64,000 bases of DNA from Blastocatellia bacterium (GCA_025054955.1 JANWZE010000050.1:62001-126000); one strand, 5' to 3'. Counted from the stretch's first letter, positions 44,588 through 53,751 are shown. Notes: generated by a model not told the origin, from the sequence alone. Translations and numbers: made by a program.

Positions 44588-45277
44588 ATGGAACAGTTCT
44601 TACGCCGATGGGTTGAAAAGCTCGGAACACGCGCCGATGCATTGCTGGGGCGCAGTGGCAGTGGGGCCACGTTCGACTCGCTAGTTCCGGCTCTCTATCA
44701 AGCGATTGAGTCGCACCTGACAGCCGATCAACATGGCGTCAAACGGGTGTTTGCCGGGCGATTGCAGGTGGCTTTCAGTGAGCCGCTCTTCTCCCAACTG
44801 GATGAGGAGATGATCGAATCGCTTCGTCAAGAGTTGATCGAAACCGCCCGCTGTTATGTGCGCGATCATCGTTATCAATTGGGGACTAAGTTGGTCATAG
44901 AGATCGTGGGTGATCCATCGTTACGCGAGCCGTTTGCGCTGCGTGTGGCTGCGCCGCCATCCATCCAGCCGGCTCAGCAATGGTGGCTCCAACGAGAAGA
45001 CGGTCGAAAGAGTTTGCTTTCGTTAGGCCAGGCTGATGCGCCACGCCGGGTGACGCTTGGTCGAGCCGGCGATAATGATATTGTCGTAGCTGACCCAACA
45101 GTCTCTCGGTTCCATGCCGCATTATCACTCAACCCGCGAGGGGAGATTCTCGTATCCGACCTTGGCAGCGCGAATGGGACATTTGTCAACGGGCAGCGGG
45201 TTGTAGAGACGCAGGCGCTGCATCTTGGCGACGAGCTGACGCTGGGCAGTGTCTCGTTTATCTTGATTCAGGAATAA
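44588..45277 (+). CDS. FhaA-like protein (DUF3662 plus FHA domain)
   Basis: A 229-residue protein. Residues ~1-115 correspond to the FhaA N-terminal domain DUF3662 (VFAGRLQVAFSEPL, RQELIETARCYVRDHRYQLG). Residues ~145-228 are an FHA domain with the phosphothreonine-binding GRAGDNDI, VSRFHAAL and SANGTFVNG. It should bind phosphothreonine proteins made by the Ser/Thr kinase encoded downstream. A longer frame upstream to 44513 begins with TTG and lacks a ribosome site, so ATG 44588 is used. It lies 6 bases before the penicillin-binding protein gene, with which it is probably co-transcribed. Confidence 0.87.
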   Translation: MEQFLRRWVEKLGTRADALLGRSGSGATFDSLVPALYQAIESHLTADQHGVKRVFAGRLQVAFSEPLFSQLDEEMIESLRQELIETARCYVRDHRYQLGTKLVIEIVGDPSLREPFALRVAAPPSIQPAQQWWLQREDGRKSLLSLGQADAPRRVTLGRAGDNDIVVADPTVSRFHAALSLNPRGEILVSDLGSANGTFVNGQRVVETQALHLGDELTLGSVSFILIQE

Positions 45278-45283
45278 GGGAGT

Positions 45284-46924
45284 GTGCTGGAAACCAGGTT
45301 CTTGACGATCATGTTTCTCATCAGCCTGACGGTCTGTGTCGGGTTGTTGCTCGCTCTGAGCTGGCAGGAGCGAGCTCGGTGGCGCAGCCGCTTGACAGCG
45401 GCGACGACGCTGCCGCGTGAGCCGGCTGCGTGGCTGCGTTGGATCGGCGTGATGGCCTGTGTGCTCTATGTCGGGTTGATGAGCATGCATGGTTACTGGT
45501 CGTTCTTCGCAGCCGGCCCACTGAGTGAGGATGCAGTCTTTGTTCAGCAACAACAGCGTCGGGACGTGCGGCATCGCCGGATTGAAGAGATTGGGCTGCG
45601 CGGATGGATTTTTGATCGGGCTCACAGTGTAGCCAGCGGCTTGGCTGGGTATCGCTGGGACGGAGGCAGCATGAAGCGCGTCTATATGCTCGGCCAGAAG
45701 GCGGTGCATGTGGTCGGTTATTCCAGCATGTTGCGCAGTCGGAGTGGAATTGAGTTGGCTTATGAGGATCGCCTAGGCAGCAGTTTGAGCCGTTGGCAGT
45801 TGTTGCCACGGCGCACCCTTGTTGGCGAGGATGTCGTGTTGACGTTGGATCAGGAGTTGCAATCGCTGGCTGCCGATCAATTAGCGCACGCCAACAAACC
45901 CGGCGCTGTGGTGATCGTTCAGGTCCACACCGGCGATGTGTTGGCGATGGCTAGTTTTCCCACCTTTGATCCACACATGATTGATCAGGACGATGTATGG
46001 AATCAGCTTCGCCGTGACCCGAAAAAACCGTTTTTGAATCGCGCGCTGCATGAGTACTATTTGCCGGGCTCAACCTTCAAAGTGATTGTCGCCGCAACGG
46101 CGTTAGCGCATGGTTGGTCCAATCCGAAATTTGTTTGTACGGCTCAAGGGTATCGTCCGCCTGGAGCCAGCAAGTTGATCTATGATGATCGAGGCCCAGC
46201 GCAAGCGCATGGTCAAATTGATCTCGGCGCAGCCATGCGCGTTTCATGCAACCAGTACTTCGCGCAACTGGGCGTCAAGTTAGGGTATCAGCAGTTGGCT
46301 GCCACGACCGAGCAGTTCGGATTTCGGCGAGACGCAACGCCCGAACAGGCACGGGAGCGTCAGTTTGATGCGCGTCTGTGGAACGATTCGCAGGCAGCGT
46401 TTTCACGTGTGTTCCGTCCCAATGTGAGCCGGCTGGTGCTTTCGGATCAAACAACGGCCGGCGACTTGGCCTTTCAAGCCTATGGTCAGGGATTTGTGCA
46501 GGTAACGCCTCTGCACATGGCGCTGGTCGCGGCAGCCATTGCTCATGATGGCCAGATGATGACCGCGCGATTGGATATGCAGCGTGATCCTCAATTGCTG
46601 CGGCGCGTCTTGTCGGCACAAGATGCCAGGACGCTTCAAGCCATGATGGTGCGGGTCACGGAACCGGGTGGGACGGCGGCTGGCCCGTTTGCGGCATTGC
46701 GAGCTAAGGGGATTCGCGCGGCGGGAAAGACGGGCACAGCCCAATTTATGGAAGGATCGCAGACGCGATTAGACTCATGGTTCATTGGGTTTGCGCCGGC
46801 AGATCAACCGCAGATTGCCTATGCCATCGTTGTTGAAGGTGGAGGATATGGTTCTGAGACGGCGGCGCCGATAGCAGCGGCGTTGGTAGAAGCAGCAGCG
46901 CGGAAGCGCTGGCTCAAACCATGA
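45284..46924 (+). CDS. Class B penicillin-binding protein (FtsI/PbpA-like transpeptidase)
   Basis: A 546-residue transpeptidase. It has two N-terminal membrane segments (~8-26, ~52-75), one more than usual, then a pedestal domain and the catalytic domain with the three active-site motifs: PGSTFKVI (Ser ~264), RVSCNQYF (SxN ~321) and AGKTGTAQ (~482). It crosslinks peptidoglycan for elongation or division, in partnership with the SEDS protein encoded next. The start is GTG 45284, a few bases after AAGGGAG. ATG 45311 is an alternative. It follows the FHA gene by 6 bases and precedes the SEDS gene by 293 bases. Confidence 0.9.
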   Translation: MLETRFLTIMFLISLTVCVGLLLALSWQERARWRSRLTAATTLPREPAAWLRWIGVMACVLYVGLMSMHGYWSFFAAGPLSEDAVFVQQQQRRDVRHRRIEEIGLRGWIFDRAHSVASGLAGYRWDGGSMKRVYMLGQKAVHVVGYSSMLRSRSGIELAYEDRLGSSLSRWQLLPRRTLVGEDVVLTLDQELQSLAADQLAHANKPGAVVIVQVHTGDVLAMASFPTFDPHMIDQDDVWNQLRRDPKKPFLNRALHEYYLPGSTFKVIVAATALAHGWSNPKFVCTAQGYRPPGASKLIYDDRGPAQAHGQIDLGAAMRVSCNQYFAQLGVKLGYQQLAATTEQFGFRRDATPEQARERQFDARLWNDSQAAFSRVFRPNVSRLVLSDQTTAGDLAFQAYGQGFVQVTPLHMALVAAAIAHDGQMMTARLDMQRDPQLLRRVLSAQDARTLQAMMVRVTEPGGTAAGPFAALRAKGIRAAGKTGTAQFMEGSQTRLDSWFIGFAPADQPQIAYAIVVEGGGYGSETAAPIAAALVEAAARKRWLKP

Positions 46925-47007
46925 GCCGAGGCATCGGGGTTCAGCCTTCCTTTTGGAGGGGCTGCTGATGTCGTCAGGGACAACACGCGAGAAACGATGA
47001 AAATCGA

Positions 47008-47060
47008 GCACCGATTCACTGATTGGCTGATTGAAAATCTGTTCATCAGTGAATCTGTGC
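47008..47060. repeat. Inverted-repeat element with TTCACTGAT arms
   Basis: The arms GCACCGATTCACTGAT and ATCAGTGAATCTGTGC (one mismatch) enclose a 21-base loop. It lies in the 293-bp gap between the PBP and SEDS genes. Similar ATCAGTGAATC palindromes are dispersed in many bacteria. Nothing else is recognisable in 46925-47217. Confidence 0.55.
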
Positions 47061-47217
47061 CTACATTTAGCGGAATGCCGATTGAAAAAACATTGAAAGA
47101 GCAGGCACGCGCAACGGAGTATGGCGTTTTCAAAGGCGCTGGATAGACGATGTGAGGCCATGAAATCCCAAGCTTGAAATCTCAAGACCGGAATTCACGT
47201 CTACGATGCAAGGTTAA

Positions 47218-48852
47218 ATGAAAAACCGGCCGACAACTCACCTGTTCATTCAGTGCGTAGTTTGGGTATCAGCCCTCGTTGCTTATTGGGCAATCATTTC
47301 AGCAGCGCGCCTGCGTGGATATTCACCGAGTTGGACGATGGCCACCCGCGACCTTCTATCACTGGCTTTGCTGATTCTCGTTTTTGTGGTTCTGGTCAAA
47401 GTGTGGCGCTATCGAGGCAATTTGACGTTGTACACGTGCATTGTCATTCTCTTTGCCATTGGGCAGCTTGCTCAGTATCGCTTGTTCAGTGACCCTGAAT
47501 ACACAGGGCGCGGCGCGCAGAAATCCGCTGCGCGATTATCGAAAGCGCAAGCTATCCGGTCACGCGCGGTCGCCCAAGAGTATGACCGCGCCAAAATCGC
47601 TTATGTGTTCGGCGATGCTGCGATCAGCCTCGAGTCAGAGAATCCCGAGAGCGGCAGCGACGGCAATAAACGCAGCGAGGCGTTGAAAGAGGTCGCCCGC
47701 GTCATGCAACTGCCTCAGCCCGCCCGTGAGCCTTCTGTGGCAGTTGGTTTGACCCAGGTGCTGCTCTCTGCGCGGACCTGGGCGCCGATCTTGAGCGTGC
47801 TGGCATTGATGGTGGCATGTTGGTTTGTGTGTCGAGAAACGATGTTGCTGAGAGTGCAGCGGCACGGCTTGATGATCGCTGTGGCTACATTGTTGCCGTT
47901 GATGATCATCGTTGTGTTTTTCACGCGAGATGGCAAATTCATCGGTGGCATGACGCCATGGGAGCCGGCCAAGGTGCTGTTTCTGCTGAGCCTCAGCAGT
48001 ATCTTGGTTGATTCTTATCGTCCGTTGAGCAAAACGCGCTGGGGTGTGCCACCGATGCGATTCCTGCTGCCGTTGATCGTGACGGCTGGTTGCGGGTTAG
48101 TTCCATTTTTTGTGCTTGGTGATTTTGGTCAGCTCTGGGTGTTTAGCATAGTCTACGCTGTGTTGTATCTGGTGGCGGTCAAGCGGCCTGGCCAATTGAT
48201 CCCAGGGCTGCTCATTCTGGTCGCGGTGTTCGTGTTGTTGTCATCGGTCGGCGGCATACCTGAGCGCGTCATCTATCGCTATTATCTGTGGAGACAAACA
48301 TGGCAGCCGCCGCCAGAAACAGCCCAGTGGTGGACGCCTTACCTTGAGGATATCCGCAAGCAGTACGGCGCTGCCGCATCGGTGACGAACGAAGATGCCT
48401 GGTTCGATAAAGGGTCGCAACTGATCCAGGCCATCTTTGGCATCAGTCGCGGACAGCTTGTCGGCGCTGGTTTCGGGCTGGGGCTGCCAGAGATCGTGCC
48501 GGTGGCCGATTCCGATTTCATCTACTCAACCATTGCTGAAGAGTTGGGCTGGATTGGCGGGGCGAGCCTGTTATTCGTGTTCTTGCTGCTTGGCGCGGCT
48601 GGCTGGCGCGAGGCGATGTTGGCCACAGACATGTACACGAAATTGCTGGCAGCCGGGGCAACGGCGTTTCTGCTCGCGCAAGCTTGGGTCAACGTCGCTG
48701 GCGTCGTCAAGCTTGTGCCGATGACGGGCATTACGCTGCCGTTTGTCAGTCATGGTGGCTGGTCGTTGTTGACATCGTTCACGATGGTAGGAATTTTGTT
48801 GGGCATCTCACAACGAAATGCGCTACAATTGAACCCACCGAGTCAGCCATGA
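47218..48852 (+). CDS. SEDS-family peptidoglycan polymerase (FtsW/RodA-like)
   Basis: A 544-residue membrane protein, longer than the usual ~380-400. The C-terminal part has the SEDS hallmark: DFIYSTIAEELGWIGG (~438), ITLPFVSHGGWSLL (~504) and the functional Asp in FFVLGDFGQLWVF (~299). The extra length is an insertion of ~85 residues after the third helix (LSKAQAIRSRAVAQEYDRAK with FGDAAISLESENPE), rich in charged residues and presumably facing outside. It polymerises glycan strands from lipid II. The stop overlaps the phosphatase ATG (ATGA). Confidence 0.87.
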   Translation: MKNRPTTHLFIQCVVWVSALVAYWAIISAARLRGYSPSWTMATRDLLSLALLILVFVVLVKVWRYRGNLTLYTCIVILFAIGQLAQYRLFSDPEYTGRGAQKSAARLSKAQAIRSRAVAQEYDRAKIAYVFGDAAISLESENPESGSDGNKRSEALKEVARVMQLPQPAREPSVAVGLTQVLLSARTWAPILSVLALMVACWFVCRETMLLRVQRHGLMIAVATLLPLMIIVVFFTRDGKFIGGMTPWEPAKVLFLLSLSSILVDSYRPLSKTRWGVPPMRFLLPLIVTAGCGLVPFFVLGDFGQLWVFSIVYAVLYLVAVKRPGQLIPGLLILVAVFVLLSSVGGIPERVIYRYYLWRQTWQPPPETAQWWTPYLEDIRKQYGAAASVTNEDAWFDKGSQLIQAIFGISRGQLVGAGFGLGLPEIVPVADSDFIYSTIAEELGWIGGASLLFVFLLLGAAGWREAMLATDMYTKLLAAGATAFLLAQAWVNVAGVVKLVPMTGITLPFVSHGGWSLLTSFTMVGILLGISQRNALQLNPPSQP

Positions 48853-50270
48853 AAGTAGAGCCAGGAAAACCGGTTCAATCGAGACCGTTCAAATATGGTC
48901 ACTACGGGTTTGTGAGTGATCGCGGCCTCAATCCCAAGCGTGTCACGAACGAGGATAGCTATGTGACGTTGCAGGACGTTCCCCTCTTTGCCGTGGCTGA
49001 TGGCGTGGGCGGACAAAATGCCGGCGACGTGGCGAGCCAGGTTGTGATGCAAATCCTCAAAAATCAGTTCATGAATAAACGCCTGCCGGCGCAAACGAGT
49101 CAGTTCCTCGATCAGGTCATCGCCTATGCCAACCGCTATTTGTATGACATGGCCGTTGACGATGAATTGCTGAGTGGCATGGCGACGACGCTGGCGCTGA
49201 TTTTGCTCGAACGCAAACAAGCGACGCTCAGCCATGTTGGTGATAGCCGCATCTACCGGTATACCGATGGCGTGCTCTACCGAGAGACGAAAGACCATTC
49301 CTTGGTCGAAGAGTTGGAAGACGTGGATCGCACGCTGATGGGAACAATCAACCGGAATATCATCACCCGCGCGCTTGGCATTGAACCAGAAGTGACGCCT
49401 GAAACGAAAGTCATCCCGATTCCTCCCAATACAACTTTTTTATTGTGCACTGATGGCATCACGCGTCATATCAGCGATGAGGAATTGGCCGAGATATTAG
49501 CTCAGGAACCTGACCCACAGAGCGTTTGCGAAATGCTCAAGGCGTTGTGTTACGAGCGAGGCGCCAAAGACAATCTGACGGCCATCGTAGTCAAGATGGA
49601 AAACGCGCCGTGGATCAGCGGGAGCTTGAGCCGTGACTCAGCAGAATCTGTCACTGCGACAGAAGACGTCAGCAAGCGTCGGCTGGCGCGCGTTCAGGTT
49701 GATTTATCCAAGCCTGCTGCCGGAACGACGCCGACGCCCACGCCGGTTGCCGACGACGAGCCGGCGACGACTCAGGCGCAGACGTTGACAGGTCATCTGC
49801 CGCAACAGAACGTGGTGATGCCTGCGGCACACGGATGGGGGCGTCGTGTCCTCATGCCGTTGTTTCTGGCGCTGGCTGTCGTGGTCGCCTTTTTCGTCGG
49901 CGTTTATGTTCGACCGGTCTTCTCTCCAACTTCTCCGTCAGAGCACGCCGCGCTTCCTGCGTTGACGCCAACTCAGCAGGCGCTCGAACAAGGGCGTCAG
50001 GCGTTTGAAGCAGGCGAATACACACGAGCTTTGAATGTATTTCGACAAGTGACGATCAACGAGCCAGGGCTGGCTGAGGCTCATCACTGGTTGGGGAGAA
50101 CGCACATGGCCATGAAGAGCTATTTGTTGGCAGCCGAATCATTCTCAAAGGCTGCCGCGCTCGGCGGGCATGCAGACGATTATTGGCGCGCCGCCGCCGC
50201 TTTTCATGCAGCAGGCGACAATGAGAAAGCCATCGCCGCCTTGGCAGCATCGCTCAAGGCGAAACGCTAG
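48849..50270 (+). CDS. PP2C-type Ser/Thr phosphatase with membrane helix and TPR tail
   Basis: A 473-residue phosphatase, PstP-like. The catalytic domain (~18-255) has the metal ligands and motifs RVTNEDSY (~31), AVADGVGGQNAGD (~48), GMATTLALILL, HVGDSRIYRY, LLCTDGITRH and KDNLTAIVVK. A linker (~260-330), one transmembrane helix (~335-357, PLFLALAVVVAFFVGVYV) and an extracytoplasmic TPR-like stretch follow (~375-470). It should dephosphorylate substrates of the kinase in this cluster. The upstream extension of the frame to 48684 lies within the SEDS gene and is not the start. ATG 48849 overlaps the SEDS stop by four bases. Confidence 0.92.
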   Translation: MKVEPGKPVQSRPFKYGHYGFVSDRGLNPKRVTNEDSYVTLQDVPLFAVADGVGGQNAGDVASQVVMQILKNQFMNKRLPAQTSQFLDQVIAYANRYLYDMAVDDELLSGMATTLALILLERKQATLSHVGDSRIYRYTDGVLYRETKDHSLVEELEDVDRTLMGTINRNIITRALGIEPEVTPETKVIPIPPNTTFLLCTDGITRHISDEELAEILAQEPDPQSVCEMLKALCYERGAKDNLTAIVVKMENAPWISGSLSRDSAESVTATEDVSKRRLARVQVDLSKPAAGTTPTPTPVADDEPATTQAQTLTGHLPQQNVVMPAAHGWGRRVLMPLFLALAVVVAFFVGVYVRPVFSPTSPSEHAALPALTPTQQALEQGRQAFEAGEYTRALNVFRQVTINEPGLAEAHHWLGRTHMAMKSYLLAAESFSKAAALGGHADDYWRAAAAFHAAGDNEKAIAALAASLKAKR

Positions 50271-50280
50271 CCCGGCGCGC

Positions 50281-50366
50281 AAGTGAGTTTACCCTGGGAG
50301 TGCCAGCCGGCAAGCATGAGCCCGCAAGAGCGGGCGCTCCCCGGTAGAGGCAATTGAAAATCGCTA
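50281..50366 (+). repeat. MITE-like repeat, copy 6 (left end lost)
   Basis: The right end CAATTGAAAATCGCTATGG and the inside GAGTTTACCCTGGGAG, GCCCGCAAGAGCGGGC match the family, but the left inverted end is absent. It lies in the 249-bp gap between the phosphatase and kinase genes and could contain a promoter or processing site. Confidence 0.6.
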
Positions 50367-50519
50367 TGGCAGGCACACACGTGAACCTTTCGGGCAACAA
50401 GCCACACCGATGGCCGTTGCTGCTGCAACGCCGTTGCATCAACGGTCAGCTCAGCCGCTGGGCTGTCAGGTGGAGACGCGCCACCTCGTTGTGGCTGACC
50501 ATAGCGTGAGTACGCAGCA

Positions 50520-52010
50520 ATGTACGAACTCGATCTTCATGGTTTGACCATCAAGGGCCGATACCTCATTCAGCGTCACGTCCGCTGCGGCAGTTATACG
50601 GAGTTATTCAGGGGATATGATCGGCAGACCAAGCAGTTGATCATCCTCAAGGCGTTGAATGTGGCGCTGAAAGGGATGCCGGACCCCGAATTAGAACAGA
50701 AGTTAATCGCCTATTTCCACCGAGAAGCCGAGGTGCTCGGTCGGTTGCAACATCCTCATATCATCACGTGCCTCGACCACGATCAAGCCATTGATCGGAA
50801 TCGTCGAACATTTCCTTATCTGGTGATTGAGTACATGGCCGGCGGTGACCTGATGCACTTGTGCCGGCAGCAGCCGCTCTCGTTGGATCGAGCGTTGCAT
50901 TATGTTGAGCAGGTCTGTCAAGGGCTCTCGTACGCGCACCGGTGCGGCATCATCCATCGCGACATCAAACCGCAAAATCTCTTGCTTGATGCGCAGCAGC
51001 GCGTGGTCAAGATCAGCGACTTTGGCATCGCCAAAGTGTTGCAGGATGATCAGGCCGAGGTCACGCGCGGTATCGGCACAGAAACCTATGCTCCGCCTGA
51101 GTGCTTTGGTTTTGAGGGCCCGACGGGCGAATTGACGCCTGCCGCCGATGTCTACGGCTTAGCCAAGACGCTTTACGTCATGCTGAGTGGGGAAGCGCCC
51201 CGACAGTTTTTCCAGCAGCCGATCACCTCACTGCCGTCAAGCCTCTCGGCTCAGCCGTGGGCAGAGCCATTGTTACACATCTTGAATCAGGCCACACAAC
51301 ATGAGCCAGCCAAACGGTACGCCACGATCACTGCATTTCAGGAGGCATTGAACAGCTTGAGATCGGTCGTTGCCCAACCGGCGCCTCAACCTCAAGATGA
51401 CGCAACGGTCGTTCGTGGAGCTCGTAAGCCGGCTCGCGCGCTTGATCCTTCAATCCGCATTGCTCTCACGCGGCCTGACCGAGTTGAAGTGAGTCTTGGG
51501 TCTGACGCGCCGCTCACCACAGGTGAGGCCTTGGAGGATGCGCGGCCTGATCGAGTCGAAGTGACTCTTAGACCTGAGAGCGCGCCGCCTGGTCAAAGCG
51601 AGCAACTCGGGTCAACTGGCGCCGGTTCGGCTTCGTCGCCTGGTGCTGTATCAGCACGGCGCAGTCAGCCAGCCGGGTGGGATCGGCACGTATTTATGTT
51701 CGGCGTCATGGCCGGATTTCTGGGTATCATGTTCTGGGTTCATGATCGGGTTGGATTGGGCAGCCGCCGAGGGACCCAGCAAACTGCTGTGGTCATGGCT
51801 GAGAATTTGAATCTCCGTGAACGGCCAACGACCTCTTCCGCCGTGCGGTGTACGATTCCGGGTGGAGCGCGAGTCGAAATTTTGCGAGAGAGTTCTGATG
51901 GGGTGTGGTTGGAGGTTGAAACCCTCACATGTTGGGACGTTCAACGGCAGGGCTGGCGGCGCGCTCGCGGATGGGTCTCAAGCCGTTACGTGAAACGCAG
52001 TGGAGGATAG
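50520..52010 (+). CDS. Transmembrane Ser/Thr protein kinase with external SH3b domain
   Basis: A 496-residue Hanks-type kinase. The catalytic domain is ~12-285. The glycine loop is atypical (VRCGSYTELFRG). The ATP lysine is K44, HRDIKPQN stands at 146-153 and SDFGIAK at 166-172. TRGIGTETYAPPE is the activation loop with phosphorylatable Thr. The linker (~290-385) is disordered, with the repeated RPDRVEVSL/RPDRVEVTL. A membrane helix (~390-408) leads to an SH3b domain (~420-496, ENLNLRERPTTSS, RARGWVSSRYV) in place of the PASTA repeats of PknB. It presumably senses wall or peptide fragments. It precedes the second FHA gene by 5 bases. Confidence 0.9.
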   Translation: MYELDLHGLTIKGRYLIQRHVRCGSYTELFRGYDRQTKQLIILKALNVALKGMPDPELEQKLIAYFHREAEVLGRLQHPHIITCLDHDQAIDRNRRTFPYLVIEYMAGGDLMHLCRQQPLSLDRALHYVEQVCQGLSYAHRCGIIHRDIKPQNLLLDAQQRVVKISDFGIAKVLQDDQAEVTRGIGTETYAPPECFGFEGPTGELTPAADVYGLAKTLYVMLSGEAPRQFFQQPITSLPSSLSAQPWAEPLLHILNQATQHEPAKRYATITAFQEALNSLRSVVAQPAPQPQDDATVVRGARKPARALDPSIRIALTRPDRVEVSLGSDAPLTTGEALEDARPDRVEVTLRPESAPPGQSEQLGSTGAGSASSPGAVSARRSQPAGWDRHVFMFGVMAGFLGIMFWVHDRVGLGSRRGTQQTAVVMAENLNLRERPTTSSAVRCTIPGGARVEILRESSDGVWLEVETLTCWDVQRQGWRRARGWVSSRYVKRSGG

Positions 52011-52015
52011 CGGTC

Positions 52016-52918
52016 ATGGCTCCGCGATGGTTGAAAAGAATCAAAGATATGATCAGCTCGCTCGATGAAGATTATGAGCAAATGGAATCGGCCTCGCCGC
52101 CGCAACGCTGGAATGAGCTCTTTGATCGCATCGCGCGTGAAATCGAGCGGGTCATGCGAATGGAGATGTTTCAGCCGCCCGGCGAGCCAATCTATATTCC
52201 TTCGGAGTATTTGGTCTTCATGAGCATGGCTGATCATGATCGGTTGCAGGGGGCTAAGCGGCAGGGGTTTGTGCGCGGCTTGGGGAATCGAGCGGCCGAA
52301 TCGGCGCGGCAACTGGCCGGCACAGCTCGATTGCACGCGGATAGGTTTTGGGTTGAGCTTCGCGTGGACAGCGGCTTGGCCGAAGGTCAGTTTTATGTCA
52401 AACCGTCCTGGGATGTGGAGCCTGAGCCAACGGTGGTTCAGCTAGCGCCGCCGCGCCAGCAAAGGACGCCGCCGGCTGCGGAGTCGGACGATGAGTTGAC
52501 GACCATTCGGCGGCAGCCGCGCTTTTACATCGAAGTCCAACGTCACGGCGTCCCGCAGCCGACAGTCTATCCTGTCTATCAAGCCGAAGCGCGCGTCGGA
52601 CGCGGCAGCAAAGACATACCGGTGGATGTGCCGTTGCCCGAAGATCGAGAGATCAGCCGCTTGCACATGATCGTCAAACAGACGCCACGCGGATATGAGG
52701 TGACGATGAAGGGGCAAAATCCTATATCTATTGCCGGCATTGAGCTGGAGCGCGATCAAACTCGATCGCTTCGACCGAACGAGCCGGTTCATGTTGGCAT
52801 CTACACGATATGCATCAAAACCGATCTCGTGGCCAGCGCCCGTCAGCGTGACAGCGATGAATCCAGCGGAACCAGAAGTGAACCGCGTCTGGGTATTGAA
52901 TCAGAACGAAACGTCTGA
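52016..52918 (+). CDS. Second FhaA-like protein (DUF3662-like plus FHA domain)
   Basis: A 300-residue protein. Residues ~1-140 resemble the FhaA N-terminal domain (DRIAREIERVMRMEM, YIPSEYLVFMSMADH). Residues ~180-290 are an FHA domain with ARVGRGSKDI and EISRLHMIVK, the phosphate-binding Arg/Ser pair. The usual NGT turn is weak (NPISIAG), so phosphothreonine affinity could be altered. It starts at ATG 52016 with GGAGGATAG ahead, although a frame continues upstream. It probably binds the kinase and links it to the wall machinery. Confidence 0.85.
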   Translation: MAPRWLKRIKDMISSLDEDYEQMESASPPQRWNELFDRIAREIERVMRMEMFQPPGEPIYIPSEYLVFMSMADHDRLQGAKRQGFVRGLGNRAAESARQLAGTARLHADRFWVELRVDSGLAEGQFYVKPSWDVEPEPTVVQLAPPRQQRTPPAAESDDELTTIRRQPRFYIEVQRHGVPQPTVYPVYQAEARVGRGSKDIPVDVPLPEDREISRLHMIVKQTPRGYEVTMKGQNPISIAGIELERDQTRSLRPNEPVHVGIYTICIKTDLVASARQRDSDESSGTRSEPRLGIESERNV

Positions 52919-52928
52919 AGTGACAGCG

Positions 52929-53603
52929 ATGAATCCAGTGAAACCAGAGCGTCAACCCCATCAGCTTATTGACGATTTGTTGCGTCAAGCGCAGGACGTG
53001 CAGGCTCGCCTCAACGAGTTCGTCGAACCATTGCAACAATGGCGTGACGCTTGCGAAACTCGACCGGCCGCGCTTCGCCTCTGCGAATCGGTCAACTTGA
53101 AACTGAGCCAGGCGCAGCAGCTCCTCACAGAGATGATCGCGCATCTTCGCCAGATGCAAATGTTGTCGCCGCCTGCTTCTACCCAGAGGACTGAACAGCC
53201 AGACCATTCGCGTGCGACCCCACCAGCCGCGCCGGCCAAACGCATCCTGGTCGTGGACGATGAGCAACATGTGCTGGAGCTCGTCAGCCGTGTGTTAAAA
53301 GCGCGTGGTTATCACGTTGAGACGGTCAGTAATGGTCATGAAGCGATTCGCCGCATCGAAGCGAATTTCTATGATCTGATCATCGCTGATCTCAAGATGC
53401 CTGACATCGGCGGCATGGACGTTTACGCCCATATCGAGCAGCACAATCCCAGGCAGGCGCGTCGCGTGGTCTTCTCCAGTGGCGACGTTGTCAGCCCTCA
53501 TACGCTGGCCTTTCTGGAACGAACCGGCTTGCCGTTCTTAGTGAAACCGTTTTCCGTCCGCGAGCTGACCGGTTTCGTTGAAAAGGCGCTCGCCTCTGAT
53601 TGA
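52929..53603 (+). CDS. Response regulator with N-terminal helical region and C-terminal receiver
   Basis: A 224-residue protein. Residues ~10-80 form a coiled-coil-like helical segment, then a linker. The receiver domain is ~103-222: ILVVDDEQHV, IIADLKMPD (phosphorylated Asp-154), VVFSSGD and PFLVKPFS (Lys-206). No output domain is present, so it may act by protein contact. It faces a histidine kinase gene 148 bases downstream on the opposite strand. The start is uncertain: ATG 52857 gives 24 more residues, a 72-nt duplication of the region (GTGACAGCGATGAATCCAG at 52848 and 52920). ATG 52929 is chosen because it does not overlap the FHA gene. Confidence 0.85.
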   Translation: MNPVKPERQPHQLIDDLLRQAQDVQARLNEFVEPLQQWRDACETRPAALRLCESVNLKLSQAQQLLTEMIAHLRQMQMLSPPASTQRTEQPDHSRATPPAAPAKRILVVDDEQHVLELVSRVLKARGYHVETVSNGHEAIRRIEANFYDLIIADLKMPDIGGMDVYAHIEQHNPRQARRVVFSSGDVVSPHTLAFLERTGLPFLVKPFSVRELTGFVEKALASD

Positions 53604-53751
53604 GCCTGCTTGCTTGATCATGCCGATACAAAGCAGAAACACAGCAACTCGTCATCGCGCTCGTTGCGATTAGCACGGCCTCAGCAGACGCCCATGAGGC
53701 AGACTCAGACTGTGTGACCTCTGGATTGTGAGCGTTGGCGCAGGTTCGCGC

